Assembly (NCBI RefSeq): GCF_965660005.1
Contig: NZ_CBFHYF010000002.1
Coordinates: forward strand, 52,546-116,545
DNA: 64,000 nucleotides
Reading direction: 5' to 3'
DNA from: Porticoccus sp965660005
GTDB taxonomy: Bacteria; Pseudomonadota; Gammaproteobacteria; Pseudomonadales; Porticoccaceae
The position numbers were made by a program, and so were the translations under genes. The notes beneath the pieces are model-generated. The model did not search any database and had not been told where the DNA came from. It saw only the letters and a list, made by a program, of their open reading frames with translations. Positions 53,979-63,343 of this stretch are shown in pieces; within the stretch, counting starts at the first letter, position 1, and every line of letters starts with the position of its first letter.

Positions 53979-55039
53979 CGTCGGTATTGCTGATCAAAAC
54001 CTCTTCCCTAGGTGATGTGATCCATAGCTTGCCTGCACTCACCGATGCGGTAGCCGCCATTCCCGGTGTTCGTTTTGACTGGGTGGTGGAAGAGTCCTTT
54101 GTCGAGATTCCCTCCTGGCATCCGGCGGTTGACCGGGTGATTCCGGTTGCCCTGCGGCGCTGGCGAAAACACCCGTTGCAGGCCCGGCACAGCGGCGAGT
54201 GGGCCGAATTCAAAAGTCGTATTGCGGAACGCGCCTACGACGCGGTGATCGATGCCCAGGGGTTGTTGAAAAGTGCGTGGCTGACCCGTTATGCAAAAGG
54301 CCGGCGGTTTGGCCTGGACAGGTGGTCGGCGCGGGAGTCCCTGGCGGCACTGTTTTACCAGCAGCCCATTGCCGTACCGAGAGACCAGCACGCGGTCGAG
54401 CGGGTGCGGCAGTTATTTTCTGCGGCGCTGGGTTATTCCATGCCGACGAGCCTCGGTGACTACGGTCTGGATCGTCAGGCGTTGGCCGGGGTCGTCCCGG
54501 GACAACCCTATGTGCTGCTTTTTCATGGCACCACCTGGTCGAGCAAGCACTGGCCGGAGTTGTATTGGCGGCAGCTGGCTGAAAGGCTGGATGAGCGGGA
54601 GATCGGGGTTCAGCTGCCTTGGGGCAATGTCGAGGAAAAGGCCCGGGCAGAACGGCTTGCCGAGGGTCTCCAGCGGGTACAGGTGCTGCCGTCATTGTCA
54701 TTGGCCGGCATGGCCGGCGTGGTGGCGGGGGCGCAGGCCTGTATCGCCGTTGATACGGGATTGGGGCACCTCGCTGCGGCACTCGGTGTGCCCTGTCTGT
54801 CGCTGTTTGGTCCCACCAATCCGGGGTTGACTGGTGCCTATGGCCCCTCGCAAATCCACCTTGCCAGCGACCTTCCCTGCGCGCCCTGTTTGCAGAAAAC
54901 CTGTCAGTACCGCCCCACCGCTGAAGATGCACGCCAATTCGACCTGCAGCGCGAACAACCGCTATGCTTTACCCGGGTTGCCCCCGACAATGTATTTGGG
55001 CGCCTGCAGATACTGCTGACGCAACATGGAGCTATCTGA
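53975..55039 (+). CDS. waaC: ADP-heptose:LPS heptosyltransferase I
   Basis: 354 aa, GTG start overlapping waaF. GT9 family: VLLIKTSSLGDVIHSLPALT, LLFHGTTWSSKHWPE and VDTGLGHLAAALGVPCLSLF are typical of WaaC. It adds the first heptose to Kdo. The order waaF-waaC matches Pseudomonas. The C-terminal Cys pair (PCAPCLQKTCQ) is seen in relatives as well. Confidence 0.97.
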   Translation: MTSVLLIKTSSLGDVIHSLPALTDAVAAIPGVRFDWVVEESFVEIPSWHPAVDRVIPVALRRWRKHPLQARHSGEWAEFKSRIAERAYDAVIDAQGLLKSAWLTRYAKGRRFGLDRWSARESLAALFYQQPIAVPRDQHAVERVRQLFSAALGYSMPTSLGDYGLDRQALAGVVPGQPYVLLFHGTTWSSKHWPELYWRQLAERLDEREIGVQLPWGNVEEKARAERLAEGLQRVQVLPSLSLAGMAGVVAGAQACIAVDTGLGHLAAALGVPCLSLFGPTNPGLTGAYGPSQIHLASDLPCAPCLQKTCQYRPTAEDARQFDLQREQPLCFTRVAPDNVFGRLQILLTQHGAI

Positions 55040-56172
55040 TGCAACTGGCGTTTTTACTCTACAAGTATTTTCCGTTTGGCGGTTTGCAGCGGGATCTCGT
55101 CAGGATCGCTCAAACCTGTCAGCAGCGCGGCCACCGCATCAGGGTGTATACGCTGGGTTGGCAGGGGGATGTGCCGGAGGGGTTTGACGTAGTAATAGTG
55201 CCGGTGCGGGCGTGGGTCAATCATCGCCGCTACAGGAAGTTCACCCGTTGGGTTGAGGCCGACATGCGCAGGCGTCCGGTGGATCGGGTGGTCGGCTTCA
55301 ACAAGATGCCCGGCCTTGATGTCTACTATGCAGCGGACCCCTGTTTCGAGGATAAATCCCGCCGACTGCGAAAGCCGTGGTATCGCTACAGTCCGCGCTA
55401 CCGGCATTTTTCCGCCTATGAAAAGGCGGTTTTCTCGCCCGCAGCAAAAACCGAACTGTTGATGATCTCCGCCACGCAGCAGGCGCTGTTCAAGCAGTAT
55501 TACGCCACGCCGGATCACCGTTTTCATCTGTTGCCGCCGGGTATTTCTCCCGACCGCCGCGCGCCGGCCAATGCCGCCGAGTTGCGCGTTGTCGCCCGCC
55601 GGACACTGGGTGCAGAATTCGCCCTGCCAGCCGATGGGCTGTTGCTGGTTCAGATAGGGTCAGACTTTGAACGCAAGGGACTCGATCGCAGCATTCAGGC
55701 CCTGGCGGCACTGCCCGAAGCGCTGCGCAAGCGTACCCGGTTGGTGGCGCTGGGTTCTGACGATCCTGCCAAAATGCAGGGCCTGGCGGATCAGCTCGGT
55801 GTGGGTCAGCAGGTTTTTATGCCGGGAGGCCGGGCCGACGTGCCGGATTTTTTGTTGGCGGCAGACCTGCTGCTGCATCCGGCCCGCCACGAAAACACCG
55901 GCACCGTACTGCTGGAGGCCCTGGTGGCCGGCCTGCCCCTGCTGGTGACCGAGGTTTGTGGCTATGCCCACTATGTGCTCGATGCGGACTGTGGTCGTGT
56001 GGCTACTCAGCCGTTCGACCAGTCGGCTTTCAACTGTCTGCTTGAGACGATGCTGGCCAGTGACCGGGATCGCGCACGCTGGCACGACAATGCGCTGCGG
56101 TTTGCCGATGAAACCGATTTATACAGTATGCCGGAACGAGCAGCGGACGTGATTGAGGGGAACCCGGCTTGA
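55039..56172 (+). CDS. waaG: LPS core glycosyltransferase (WaaG type, GT4)
   Basis: 377 aa from the ATG at 55039, overlapping the waaC stop (TGATG). GT4 fold: N-terminal LLYKYFPFGGLQRDLVRIA, membrane-facing basic segment (RRYRKFTRWVEADMRRRP), then QIGSDFERKGLDRSIQALAAL and the nucleotide-sugar site HPARHENTGTVLLEALVAGLP with the conserved Glu. WaaG of E. coli adds glucose to heptose II; in Pseudomonas it starts the outer core with GalN. The sugar here is unknown. Confidence 0.95.
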   Translation: MQLAFLLYKYFPFGGLQRDLVRIAQTCQQRGHRIRVYTLGWQGDVPEGFDVVIVPVRAWVNHRRYRKFTRWVEADMRRRPVDRVVGFNKMPGLDVYYAADPCFEDKSRRLRKPWYRYSPRYRHFSAYEKAVFSPAAKTELLMISATQQALFKQYYATPDHRFHLLPPGISPDRRAPANAAELRVVARRTLGAEFALPADGLLLVQIGSDFERKGLDRSIQALAALPEALRKRTRLVALGSDDPAKMQGLADQLGVGQQVFMPGGRADVPDFLLAADLLLHPARHENTGTVLLEALVAGLPLLVTEVCGYAHYVLDADCGRVATQPFDQSAFNCLLETMLASDRDRARWHDNALRFADETDLYSMPERAADVIEGNPA

Positions 56173-56984
56173 AATTGTTTCTGACGGAACCGTTTGCCTC
56201 CCAGTGGCAGGATTGCGATCCGTTTGAGGCCGCCTTTTCCCTGTCCGGGGAGCTGTTTCGCGATATGGGTGACCGCCGCACCAGTCGGTTTGAGTTTAAT
56301 GGTGCCGCGTATTTCGTGAAAACCCATGCCGGTATCGGTATCGGGGAGCTGCTTAAAAACCTGCTCTATCTGCGGGCTCCCGTGTTGGGTGCCGAAAATG
56401 AATACCGGGCTATTTCCCGTCTCACCGAGCTGGGCGTGGAGACCATGACGGCAGTAGCATTCGGTCGGCGCGGCTGGAACCCGGCCAGCGAGAAATCCTT
56501 TCTGATTACCCGTGCGCTGGAGCCCACATTGCCGCTGGATGAATACTGCAATCCTCAGGTGCTGTCTTCCATGGGCGTGGAAGAACGCCGTACACTGGTG
56601 CGGCGGTTGGCGCAAATTTCCAGAACGCTGCACGATAACGGTATCAATCATCGCGATTATTATCTCTGCCACTTTCTGCTCGATACGTCCCCCGAAATGG
56701 AGGCGGTTGCGGTATCAAAGCGACCGCTTTACCTGATTGATCTGCACCGGGTGCAGATCCGTCACCGCACCCCACGTCGTTGGCGACACAAGGATCTGGC
56801 AGCACTCTATTATTCAGCGCGCCGGGTGGGTTTTGATGAGCGGGATGTGGCGTGCTTTCTGGTTGAATATAAACAGCAGCCCCTGCGACAGGTTATTGAC
56901 GAAAATCACCGCCTGTGGCGCTCTGTCAGTAAAGAGGCTGAGCAGCTGCAACGCAAGGGCATCAGAAAGGGGTATCACGACTGA
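56169..56984 (+). CDS. waaP: LPS core heptose(I) kinase
   Basis: 271 aa, TTG start overlapping the waaG stop. Eukaryote-like kinase fold: ATP Lys in AYFVKTHAGIG, catalytic loop NHRDYYLCHFLL and metal Asp in LYLIDLHRVQIRHR, characteristic of WaaP. It phosphorylates heptose I, which strengthens divalent-cation bridging of the outer membrane; in Pseudomonas the gene is essential. Ends exactly at the start of the next kinase gene (one-base overlap). Confidence 0.96.
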   Translation: MKLFLTEPFASQWQDCDPFEAAFSLSGELFRDMGDRRTSRFEFNGAAYFVKTHAGIGIGELLKNLLYLRAPVLGAENEYRAISRLTELGVETMTAVAFGRRGWNPASEKSFLITRALEPTLPLDEYCNPQVLSSMGVEERRTLVRRLAQISRTLHDNGINHRDYYLCHFLLDTSPEMEAVAVSKRPLYLIDLHRVQIRHRTPRRWRHKDLAALYYSARRVGFDERDVACFLVEYKQQPLRQVIDENHRLWRSVSKEAEQLQRKGIRKGYHD

Positions 56985-57715
56985 TGCACTGCTGGTTTGT
57001 CGACAGGGCAATTCTCGGTGAGACCGCTGTCGAGCGGTTTTCCTCGCTGGAGGATGTTTTTGCCGTTACCGGCCGGCGGATTACCCGATGTCCGATCAGT
57101 GAGCTGATACTGACGGAAATCGAGGGTAAGTCCTATTATGTGAAACGCTATTCGGGGCGCGGCAAAGTCATGCGGCGCTGGCTGGGACGAAGCCGCGTCA
57201 GGGCCGAATGGGAAAATCTGTTGCTGTTTCGGCAGTTGGGTCTCAGGATGCCGCCCATCGCGGCCTACGGTGAGTCGGGCACCATAGGTGCATTGATAAC
57301 CGAGGCGGTGCCCGGTGCTGTCGACTTGCAGTCACTGGTCAGAGAATGGCCCGAGCTACTATTGAATCGTACCTGGCTGGATCAAGTGATGGTTCAGGTG
57401 GCTGAGGTGGCCAGACAGCTCCACGCTATCGGCTTTGCCCACAACGATTTGAAGTGGCGCAATATTCTGGTAACCGGGGGAGCAAATCCCGAAGTTTATC
57501 TGATCGATTGTCCGATGGGCCGTAAATGGTGGGGACCGCTACTGGCCTACAAAAAGGTCAAGGACATTGCCTGTCTCGACAAAGTGGCGAAATACTGTCT
57601 CAGCCGAACGGTGCGGTTGCGCTTCTATCTCTACTATGTTGGCAGGGAGCGGATTACTGTGGCCGACAAGAAGTTCATCCGCAAGGTGCTGGTATTTTTT
57701 GCGGGGCGCGAATAG
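56984..57715 (+). CDS. LPS core kinase-like protein (WapP position)
   Basis: 243 aa, ATG overlapping the waaP stop. Kinase motifs: SYYVKRYSGRGKVMRRWLG (ATP Lys), catalytic loop AHNDLKWRNILV and VYLIDCPMG (metal Asp, with DCP in place of DFG). A basic N-lobe is consistent with binding the acidic core. By position it corresponds to wapP of Pseudomonas, a proposed heptose kinase. The next gene follows without a gap. Confidence 0.85.
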   Translation: MHCWFVDRAILGETAVERFSSLEDVFAVTGRRITRCPISELILTEIEGKSYYVKRYSGRGKVMRRWLGRSRVRAEWENLLLFRQLGLRMPPIAAYGESGTIGALITEAVPGAVDLQSLVREWPELLLNRTWLDQVMVQVAEVARQLHAIGFAHNDLKWRNILVTGGANPEVYLIDCPMGRKWWGPLLAYKKVKDIACLDKVAKYCLSRTVRLRFYLYYVGRERITVADKKFIRKVLVFFAGRE

Positions 57716-58486
57716 ATGAAAGCGCAGTTTTTTCAGCTTGAACCGGCGTTTGCCGGGATTTTTCAATCGCTAAACCTGGATAACCTTTCTGCCTGGTGGA
57801 GTTTGGCTATTGAACGGGTAGATGAGCCCAATCTTACCCGCGGTGGCTGGAGCGAAGTAGGCAGGTTGTCCTTTCCTGTGAATGGTCAACAGCAAACTTT
57901 CTATCTTAAACGTCAGGAAAACTATAATTGCCGGACGCCCGACAGCCCGATACGGGGTATTCCCGTTGCGTTGCGCGAGTGGCAGAAAATTCGCTGGCTG
58001 GAAAAATGGGGTGTTCAAACACTGGAGGTTGCCTGTGTCGGGCGGGAAAACAGTAAAGCTGACCGGGCGATTCTGGTCACTGCCGCGCTTGAACAGTTCT
58101 CGTCTTTCGATGTCTGGCTCGCCCGGCCGATGCCGGATCGTGAACGCGCCACGGGGCTGAGTGCGCTGGGACACCTGATCGGACGATTGCATGCCGCTGG
58201 GGTGAAGCACGGTTGTCTTTACGCCAAGCACGTGTATTTTTCAGATCATAACCCCGCCGAGTTGCGTCTGATTGATCTGGAAAAGTGCAAGCGGATCTTC
58301 AGTCGCTGGGCCGGTCTTCGGGACCTGGACACCCTGATTCGCCACAGTCCACCCCTGACCCATGACGAACGCCGGCTACTTTATACCGCCTACAATGAGG
58401 TCTGCCCCTATCCATGGTCCCTGAAGTCGCTGGAACAGGCCGTACTGCAAAGAATTCAAGCCAAGCGGGAGGTTCCAGGTGACTGA
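57716..58486 (+). CDS. InaA/WapQ-type kinase-like protein
   Basis: 256 aa, ATG immediately after the previous stop. N-lobe QTFYLKRQENYN gives an ATP Lys. The catalytic loop reads KHGCLYAKHVYF: the usual catalytic Asp is Cys, as is typical of the InaA group. A metal-site Asp remains in LRLIDLEKCKR. It corresponds in position to wapQ. Activity is therefore uncertain; it may be an atypical kinase. It overlaps the following gene by 8 bp. Confidence 0.85.
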   Translation: MKAQFFQLEPAFAGIFQSLNLDNLSAWWSLAIERVDEPNLTRGGWSEVGRLSFPVNGQQQTFYLKRQENYNCRTPDSPIRGIPVALREWQKIRWLEKWGVQTLEVACVGRENSKADRAILVTAALEQFSSFDVWLARPMPDRERATGLSALGHLIGRLHAAGVKHGCLYAKHVYFSDHNPAELRLIDLEKCKRIFSRWAGLRDLDTLIRHSPPLTHDERRLLYTAYNEVCPYPWSLKSLEQAVLQRIQAKREVPGD

Positions 58487-59897
58487 TCCGTTTACTCTGG
58501 AGGCGCTGCAGCGCAGCGATCTTTCATTGATGGCACCGTTTGCATTGCAGGCCCCCGGACTGGACAGCATGGTCTGCGAAGCGATTTATCGCCATCTTCC
58601 CGGGCGCAGGTTGGTATTCAGTACACATTGGGGAGGTGCCCATGTGCTGGTGAAGCTTTTTTTTCGTCGCAAGGACTTTGAGCGCGAACGGGCCGGCCTG
58701 CAGGCCATGCGGGATGTCGGTGTTCCCTGCCCCGGAGAGGTCTGGACTCTGAAGGACGGCACCGGCAGAAGCGGTGACTTCCTTGCCACGATATTTCTCG
58801 ACAACGCGATCAGTTTGCGACAGCTATATACCACTCAGCCGTTAGCAGCCATGCCGGCCTTGCTGAGCAAGGCCGTTGCCATGATTGGCCGTCTGCACCG
58901 CGCCGGTGTCATGCAGGCGGATATTCACCTCGATAACTTTCTCGCCAGAGATGGTCAACTGTACATGATCGATGGCGGCGGTATTCATCCGCTAAAAAAG
59001 CCACTGCACAATCTCGCCATGTTCTTTGCCCAGATGGTGCCGGAATATGATCAGCTGATGCCGGAGGTCATTCAGGCCTACGGTGCCGGCGCGCCGGAAC
59101 CCGAACAATTGCAGTCGATTATTGCCAGAATGCGGGAAAAACGGATTCGTCATTATCTGGCAAAGACCATCCGCGATTGCACCCAGTTCCAGCGCCTGAG
59201 GGTCAGAGGTGCGTTTGTCGTGATGGCCAGACAGCGGGTCACTGATAGACTGTTACAGGTCATCAGCCAGCCGGAGGTGGCGGTGGGGCAGGCGACTTTT
59301 CTCAAGCGCGGCAATACAGCGACTGTGATGAAGCTGGCCGGTGATAGCGGTAGCTGGGTGCTCAAACGTTACAATATTAAAGACGTCTGGCACGGCTTGG
59401 GGCGTGCTTTCAGGCGCAGTCGCGCCTGGATTTCCTGGCAGAATGCCCACCGGCTGGAACAGCTGGGTATTGCGACACCCCGACCGCTGGCCATGCGGGA
59501 AAACAGAGCTGGTCCCTTCCGCCAGGGGGCGTACCTCGTTACCGAGTGGTCCAGCGGTGAGAGTTTGCAGGCCTGGCTTCTGCGGCACGGCCCCGCCGGT
59601 ATTCCGGACTGGCTGGATCGGGAAGTCAGTCGTCTCTTTGCTATCATGTGGCTGGGGCGAATCAGTCACGGCGATATGAAAGCCACAAACCTGATTGTGT
59701 GCGGCGAGGAGTTGCAATTGATTGATCTGGATGCGCTGCAACGCCACCGCTGCAAAAGTGTCTTCAAGGAGGCCTACGGTAAGGATCTGCAGCGCTTTAT
59801 GGATAACTGGCAGGGCAAGATCTGGCAGCATTTTGAGCAGTTGCTGCGGCCCTATGCCAGCCAGTGCGGTATTAAACTCATCAATAAAAAGGTTTAA
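58479..59897 (+). CDS. Tandem two-domain LPS kinase-like protein
   Basis: 472 aa made of two kinase domains. Domain 1 (to about 225) has VLVKLFFRRKDFERE, MQADIHLDNFL and LYMIDGGGIHPLKK. Domain 2 (about 250-460) has WVLKRYNIKDVWHG, SHGDMKATNLIV and LQLIDLDALQRH. Both keep catalytic Asp, Asn and metal Asp. A protein of nearly the same length lies at this position in Pseudomonas aeruginosa (PA5006). It could phosphorylate two sites on the core. The carbamoyltransferase starts 2 bp later. Confidence 0.85.
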   Translation: MTDPFTLEALQRSDLSLMAPFALQAPGLDSMVCEAIYRHLPGRRLVFSTHWGGAHVLVKLFFRRKDFERERAGLQAMRDVGVPCPGEVWTLKDGTGRSGDFLATIFLDNAISLRQLYTTQPLAAMPALLSKAVAMIGRLHRAGVMQADIHLDNFLARDGQLYMIDGGGIHPLKKPLHNLAMFFAQMVPEYDQLMPEVIQAYGAGAPEPEQLQSIIARMREKRIRHYLAKTIRDCTQFQRLRVRGAFVVMARQRVTDRLLQVISQPEVAVGQATFLKRGNTATVMKLAGDSGSWVLKRYNIKDVWHGLGRAFRRSRAWISWQNAHRLEQLGIATPRPLAMRENRAGPFRQGAYLVTEWSSGESLQAWLLRHGPAGIPDWLDREVSRLFAIMWLGRISHGDMKATNLIVCGEELQLIDLDALQRHRCKSVFKEAYGKDLQRFMDNWQGKIWQHFEQLLRPYASQCGIKLINKKV

Positions 59898-59899
59898 CA

Positions 59900-61642
59900 G
59901 TGTCGACAATTGTTCTCGGTATTTCCGGTGCGCTGAATCACGATTCATCCGCAGCCCTGTATGTGGACGAAAAGCTGGTGGCGGCGGCGGAAGAAGAGCG
60001 CTTTATCCGCGATAAGCACGCCAAGGGAAAAATGCCCTATCAGGCAGCGAAATTCTGTCTGGAGTTCGCCGGTATCAAGCCGGAGGCGGTGGATGTGGTT
60101 GCCGTGCCCTTTGCGCCGATCTCACTTTTTACGCCTGCGCGCTGGCATTTTGCCAAACGTTACTGGTACGCCCCCGATCGGGCGCTGGATGCCCTGCTCA
60201 ACGGCAATCGCCGTTTTCGCCGTTATCGCAAGCGGGTTTTCAGTCTGCTGCGTGAGTTGGGGATCAATCCCGCCGATGTGGAGTTTGAGCCAGTGGAGCA
60301 CCACCTGGCTCATGCCTCGAGCGCCTATCACCTGAGTGGCTTCAAGGAAAAAACCGCCATCATGGGCGTCGACGGAAAAGGGGAGTACGCCACTACTTTC
60401 TTTGGCTATGGCGAAAATGGTCGTATTCACAAGATCAAGGAGTTTTACGATCCGGATTCTCTGGGTGGCCTGTACGGGGCCATGACCGAGTACCTGGGTT
60501 TCGAAATGCTCGACGGGGAGTACAAGGTAATGGGCATGGCGCCCTACGGCGATGCGAGCAAGTATGATTTTTCCCGGCTGATCGATTTCGATGGCAAGGA
60601 TTTTCGGGTCAATACCAAACTGGTCAACACGGTGGGTCTGCGCCGCTACAAGCAGGACGGTGTCGGATTCTATTTCAGTCCGCAATTGATTGACTGGCTT
60701 GGGCCGAAACGCGAGGGTGATATTGCCGATGAGCCCTACATCGACTACGCCGCCACCATTCAGGCCCTGTTTGAAAGTGTGGTATTCAAACTGATGGACC
60801 ATTATCTCGGCGATATCCTTCGGGAGACGGGCAAACTGGCATTCTCTGGTGGTGGCGCGCTCAACGTAAAGCTAAACCAGAAAATTATCGCCCGGGATGA
60901 AGTCAGGGAGCTCTATGTGCAGCCGGCTTCCGGGGATGCGGGCACGGCGGTGGGTGCTGCCTCCTATGCGCTGGTGAAGCGCGGCATTCAGCCGGAGCCC
61001 ATGCAGCATGTGTACTTGGGGCCGAATTACAGCAATGAAGACTGTATGCGCGCCTGCGAGCTGCATCCCAACAAGCCCGACTACCAGTTGATTGACCAGG
61101 TGCCCCAAAAAATTGCAGCCCTGCTGGCAGAGGGGCATCCGGTGGCCTGGTTTCAGGGCCGGATGGAATTCGGCCCTCGTGCCCTGGGTGGCCGCTCTAT
61201 TTTGGGTTGCCCAAGCGCTCCTGGAGTAGCTAACCGGATCAATGAACAAATCAAGTTTCGTGAACGTTGGCGACCCTTCTGCCCCAGCATGCTTGATCGA
61301 GTGGCCCCGCAAATGTTCAAGATCGACCACCCGGCACCATTTATGACGTTTACCTTCGAGGTGAACGATGAGTGGAAAAACCGCGTACCGGAAGTCGTTC
61401 ATGAGGATGGCACTGCTCGTGCCCAGGCTCTCAAGCGAGAGTACAACCCCCGTTACTATGAGTTAATGGAAGAAATGGAAAAGCTGACAGGCAATGGGGT
61501 GGTGTTGAATACATCGCTGAACCGGCGGGGAGAGCCGATGGTTTGCTCGCCGACCGATGCCCTGAATATGTTTTTTGGTTCCGATCTACAGTATCTGATT
61601 ATGGAAGATGTGCTGGTAGTGAAAGGCTCTCCACAGAATTGA
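59900..61642 (+). CDS. NodU/CmcH-family O-carbamoyltransferase of the LPS core
   Basis: 580 aa, GTG start. N-terminal Kae1-like ATPase domain (GISGALNHDSSAALY, EHHLAHASSAYHLSG, GVDGKGEYATTFFGYG, LAFSGGGALNVKLNQKI) and C-terminal YrdC-like-fold carbamoyl domain (EFGPRALGGRSILG, KFRERWRPFCPSM, LNTSLNRRGEPMVCSP). It transfers carbamoyl from carbamoyl phosphate via carbamoyl-AMP. In Pseudomonas the gene in this place (wapO) carbamoylates heptose II. Last gene of the conserved core operon before the AT-rich region. Confidence 0.94.
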   Translation: MSTIVLGISGALNHDSSAALYVDEKLVAAAEEERFIRDKHAKGKMPYQAAKFCLEFAGIKPEAVDVVAVPFAPISLFTPARWHFAKRYWYAPDRALDALLNGNRRFRRYRKRVFSLLRELGINPADVEFEPVEHHLAHASSAYHLSGFKEKTAIMGVDGKGEYATTFFGYGENGRIHKIKEFYDPDSLGGLYGAMTEYLGFEMLDGEYKVMGMAPYGDASKYDFSRLIDFDGKDFRVNTKLVNTVGLRRYKQDGVGFYFSPQLIDWLGPKREGDIADEPYIDYAATIQALFESVVFKLMDHYLGDILRETGKLAFSGGGALNVKLNQKIIARDEVRELYVQPASGDAGTAVGAASYALVKRGIQPEPMQHVYLGPNYSNEDCMRACELHPNKPDYQLIDQVPQKIAALLAEGHPVAWFQGRMEFGPRALGGRSILGCPSAPGVANRINEQIKFRERWRPFCPSMLDRVAPQMFKIDHPAPFMTFTFEVNDEWKNRVPEVVHEDGTARAQALKREYNPRYYELMEEMEKLTGNGVVLNTSLNRRGEPMVCSPTDALNMFFGSDLQYLIMEDVLVVKGSPQN

Positions 61643-61704
61643 AACCATTAGAGTTAAGGTTTTATAAAAATAAATTTCAAATAATATAACGAGCATTTTT
61701 GCAA

Positions 61705-62415
61705 ATGAGCCTCCGCCTTTTCTGGAAAGTAACCCCAAAACATAAGCGTGAACTTCTGCTGAGTGTGATGGGTCCTATCGAACAAAAACAGTTCAGAAAG
61801 ATAGTGGAGGGTAAAACAGATTTTCCGAAATGCTTTTCTTCCAGAAAGGCAATTTTTATTCATGTTCCGAAAACCGCTGGTTCAAGTATATGCGATGCTA
61901 TATTTGGCGTAAGTCGGGTTGGGCATATGCCCTATTCCTGGTATGAAAAAATTTCACCCGAATCATGCGAAAATTATTTCACATTTACATTCGTCAGAAA
62001 CCCATGGGACAGAGCTGTTTCGGCATACCACTATTTGCTTTCTGGTGGCGCCCACAAGCGAGATGAAAAATGGTCAAAACTGGTAAGGAAATATAATAGT
62101 TTCGATGATTTTGTTTTACAGTGGATTTGTCATGAAAATGTTCAGAAAATTATTCACTTCCTTCCACAAATCAAATTCATAGAAAGTAGAGATGGGTCTG
62201 TTGATCTTGATTATATTGGCAGGTTTGAAGATATAAATTCTGATCTTTCAGAGATCAACTGTTTGTTAGGTGGCCATAACAACATAATATTTAAGCTGGG
62301 TCATAAAAAAGCGAGCAATAGAGGCGATTATAGAAGTTGCTATTCGAAAGAAAGTTCCGAAATTATTGCCAATGTTTATGCAAGGGATATTAGCCTTTTT
62401 GGGTATGACTTTTAG
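61705..62415 (+). CDS. Sulfotransferase family 2 (carbohydrate-type)
   Basis: 236 aa from ATG 61705 (TTG 61699 possible). PAPS-binding motifs are clear: AIFIHVPKTAGSSI (5'-phosphosulfate loop) and FTFVRNPWDRAVSAYHY (3'-phosphate loop). IGRFEDINSDLSEI follows the usual pattern of polysaccharide sulfotransferases. Codon use and base composition are markedly AT-rich against the core genes, with no overlap (62-bp gap), suggesting separate acquisition. It would sulfate a surface sugar; the acceptor is unknown. Confidence 0.88.
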   Translation: MSLRLFWKVTPKHKRELLLSVMGPIEQKQFRKIVEGKTDFPKCFSSRKAIFIHVPKTAGSSICDAIFGVSRVGHMPYSWYEKISPESCENYFTFTFVRNPWDRAVSAYHYLLSGGAHKRDEKWSKLVRKYNSFDDFVLQWICHENVQKIIHFLPQIKFIESRDGSVDLDYIGRFEDINSDLSEINCLLGGHNNIIFKLGHKKASNRGDYRSCYSKESSEIIANVYARDISLFGYDF

Positions 62416-62463
62416 CCAATAATCTTATTTGAAAATACACGATAAATAATTAATAGAGAATTT

Positions 62464-63309
62464 ATGAAAAAATTAATTTTTATTCTTTCCTCAAATTACA
62501 GTGGATCACATTTTCTCTCACTTCTTCTTGGAAGCCATAGTCATGGTAAACACCTTGGTGAATTAAAAAATATTTACAAAAGTTTTGATGCAGTTTCCTG
62601 TTATATCTGCGAAGAACTGGATGACTGCCGTCTATATCACGATATAAAAGAATGTCAAAAGCAGGATTTATATAAAGAATTATTTTCTAGAGTCGATGGC
62701 AATATTGAATTTCTGGTGGATATCTCAAAAAAATCAGAATGGTTTGAAAATTTTATTCCCAATAGTGAATACGATATTCGCCTGATTCATCTTGTCAGGG
62801 ATCCGCGCGCCCTGGCGAGGCGGTGGCTGATGCGGTTTGATGAGAAGCAGATCGGGTTGCGTGAGCGGATCAAACAAATCAGAAAAAAACCACTCAAAAT
62901 TGGCAAGCTGCTTTTTGGCGATCTCTTGACTGTGTGTATCTATAAGTGGATATCCCAGAACAGAAAAATTGACGCTTTTGTGAAATCAACCGGTTTGCCC
63001 GCCAGAATGATTACCTACAAGGAGCTGGCTTTACAGCCGGATGAGACACTGTCGTCGATTTGTGAATGGATCGGTGTCGACTATGAGCCCGGCCAAAAGG
63101 ACTACTGGAATTTCGAGCACCACGGTACTCAGAAAAAGGAATATGAGTGGGTCAGGGAGAAAGGGGGCGCACAATTTTTTGATCAACGCTGGCGCGAATT
63201 TCTGACAGAAAGCCAGACTGAGGAAATAGAAAAAAATCGGGATCTTCAGTCACTGCTGAAGCAGTTTTCCTTGAGGTTTTCCCCCGAGGGGCTTGAGCAC
63301 ACCGTATAG
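62464..63309 (+). CDS. Second sulfotransferase, mosaic in composition
   Basis: 281 aa. P-loop-like FILSSNYSGSHFLSLLLGSH at the N-terminus and LIHLVRDPRALARRW as the 3'-phosphate motif; GELKNIY and a Cys cluster CYICEELDDC occur between, as in one bacterial sulfotransferase group. C-terminal EHHGTQKKEYEWVREK. The first 300 bp are strongly AT-rich, while after about 62780 the composition returns to that of the host, so the gene may be a recombinant. Little similarity to the preceding sulfotransferase. Confidence 0.82.
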   Translation: MKKLIFILSSNYSGSHFLSLLLGSHSHGKHLGELKNIYKSFDAVSCYICEELDDCRLYHDIKECQKQDLYKELFSRVDGNIEFLVDISKKSEWFENFIPNSEYDIRLIHLVRDPRALARRWLMRFDEKQIGLRERIKQIRKKPLKIGKLLFGDLLTVCIYKWISQNRKIDAFVKSTGLPARMITYKELALQPDETLSSICEWIGVDYEPGQKDYWNFEHHGTQKKEYEWVREKGGAQFFDQRWREFLTESQTEEIEKNRDLQSLLKQFSLRFSPEGLEHTV

Positions 63310-63343
63310 AAAAATCTCCTAGTGTGAGGGGTAGTTTTACAGC

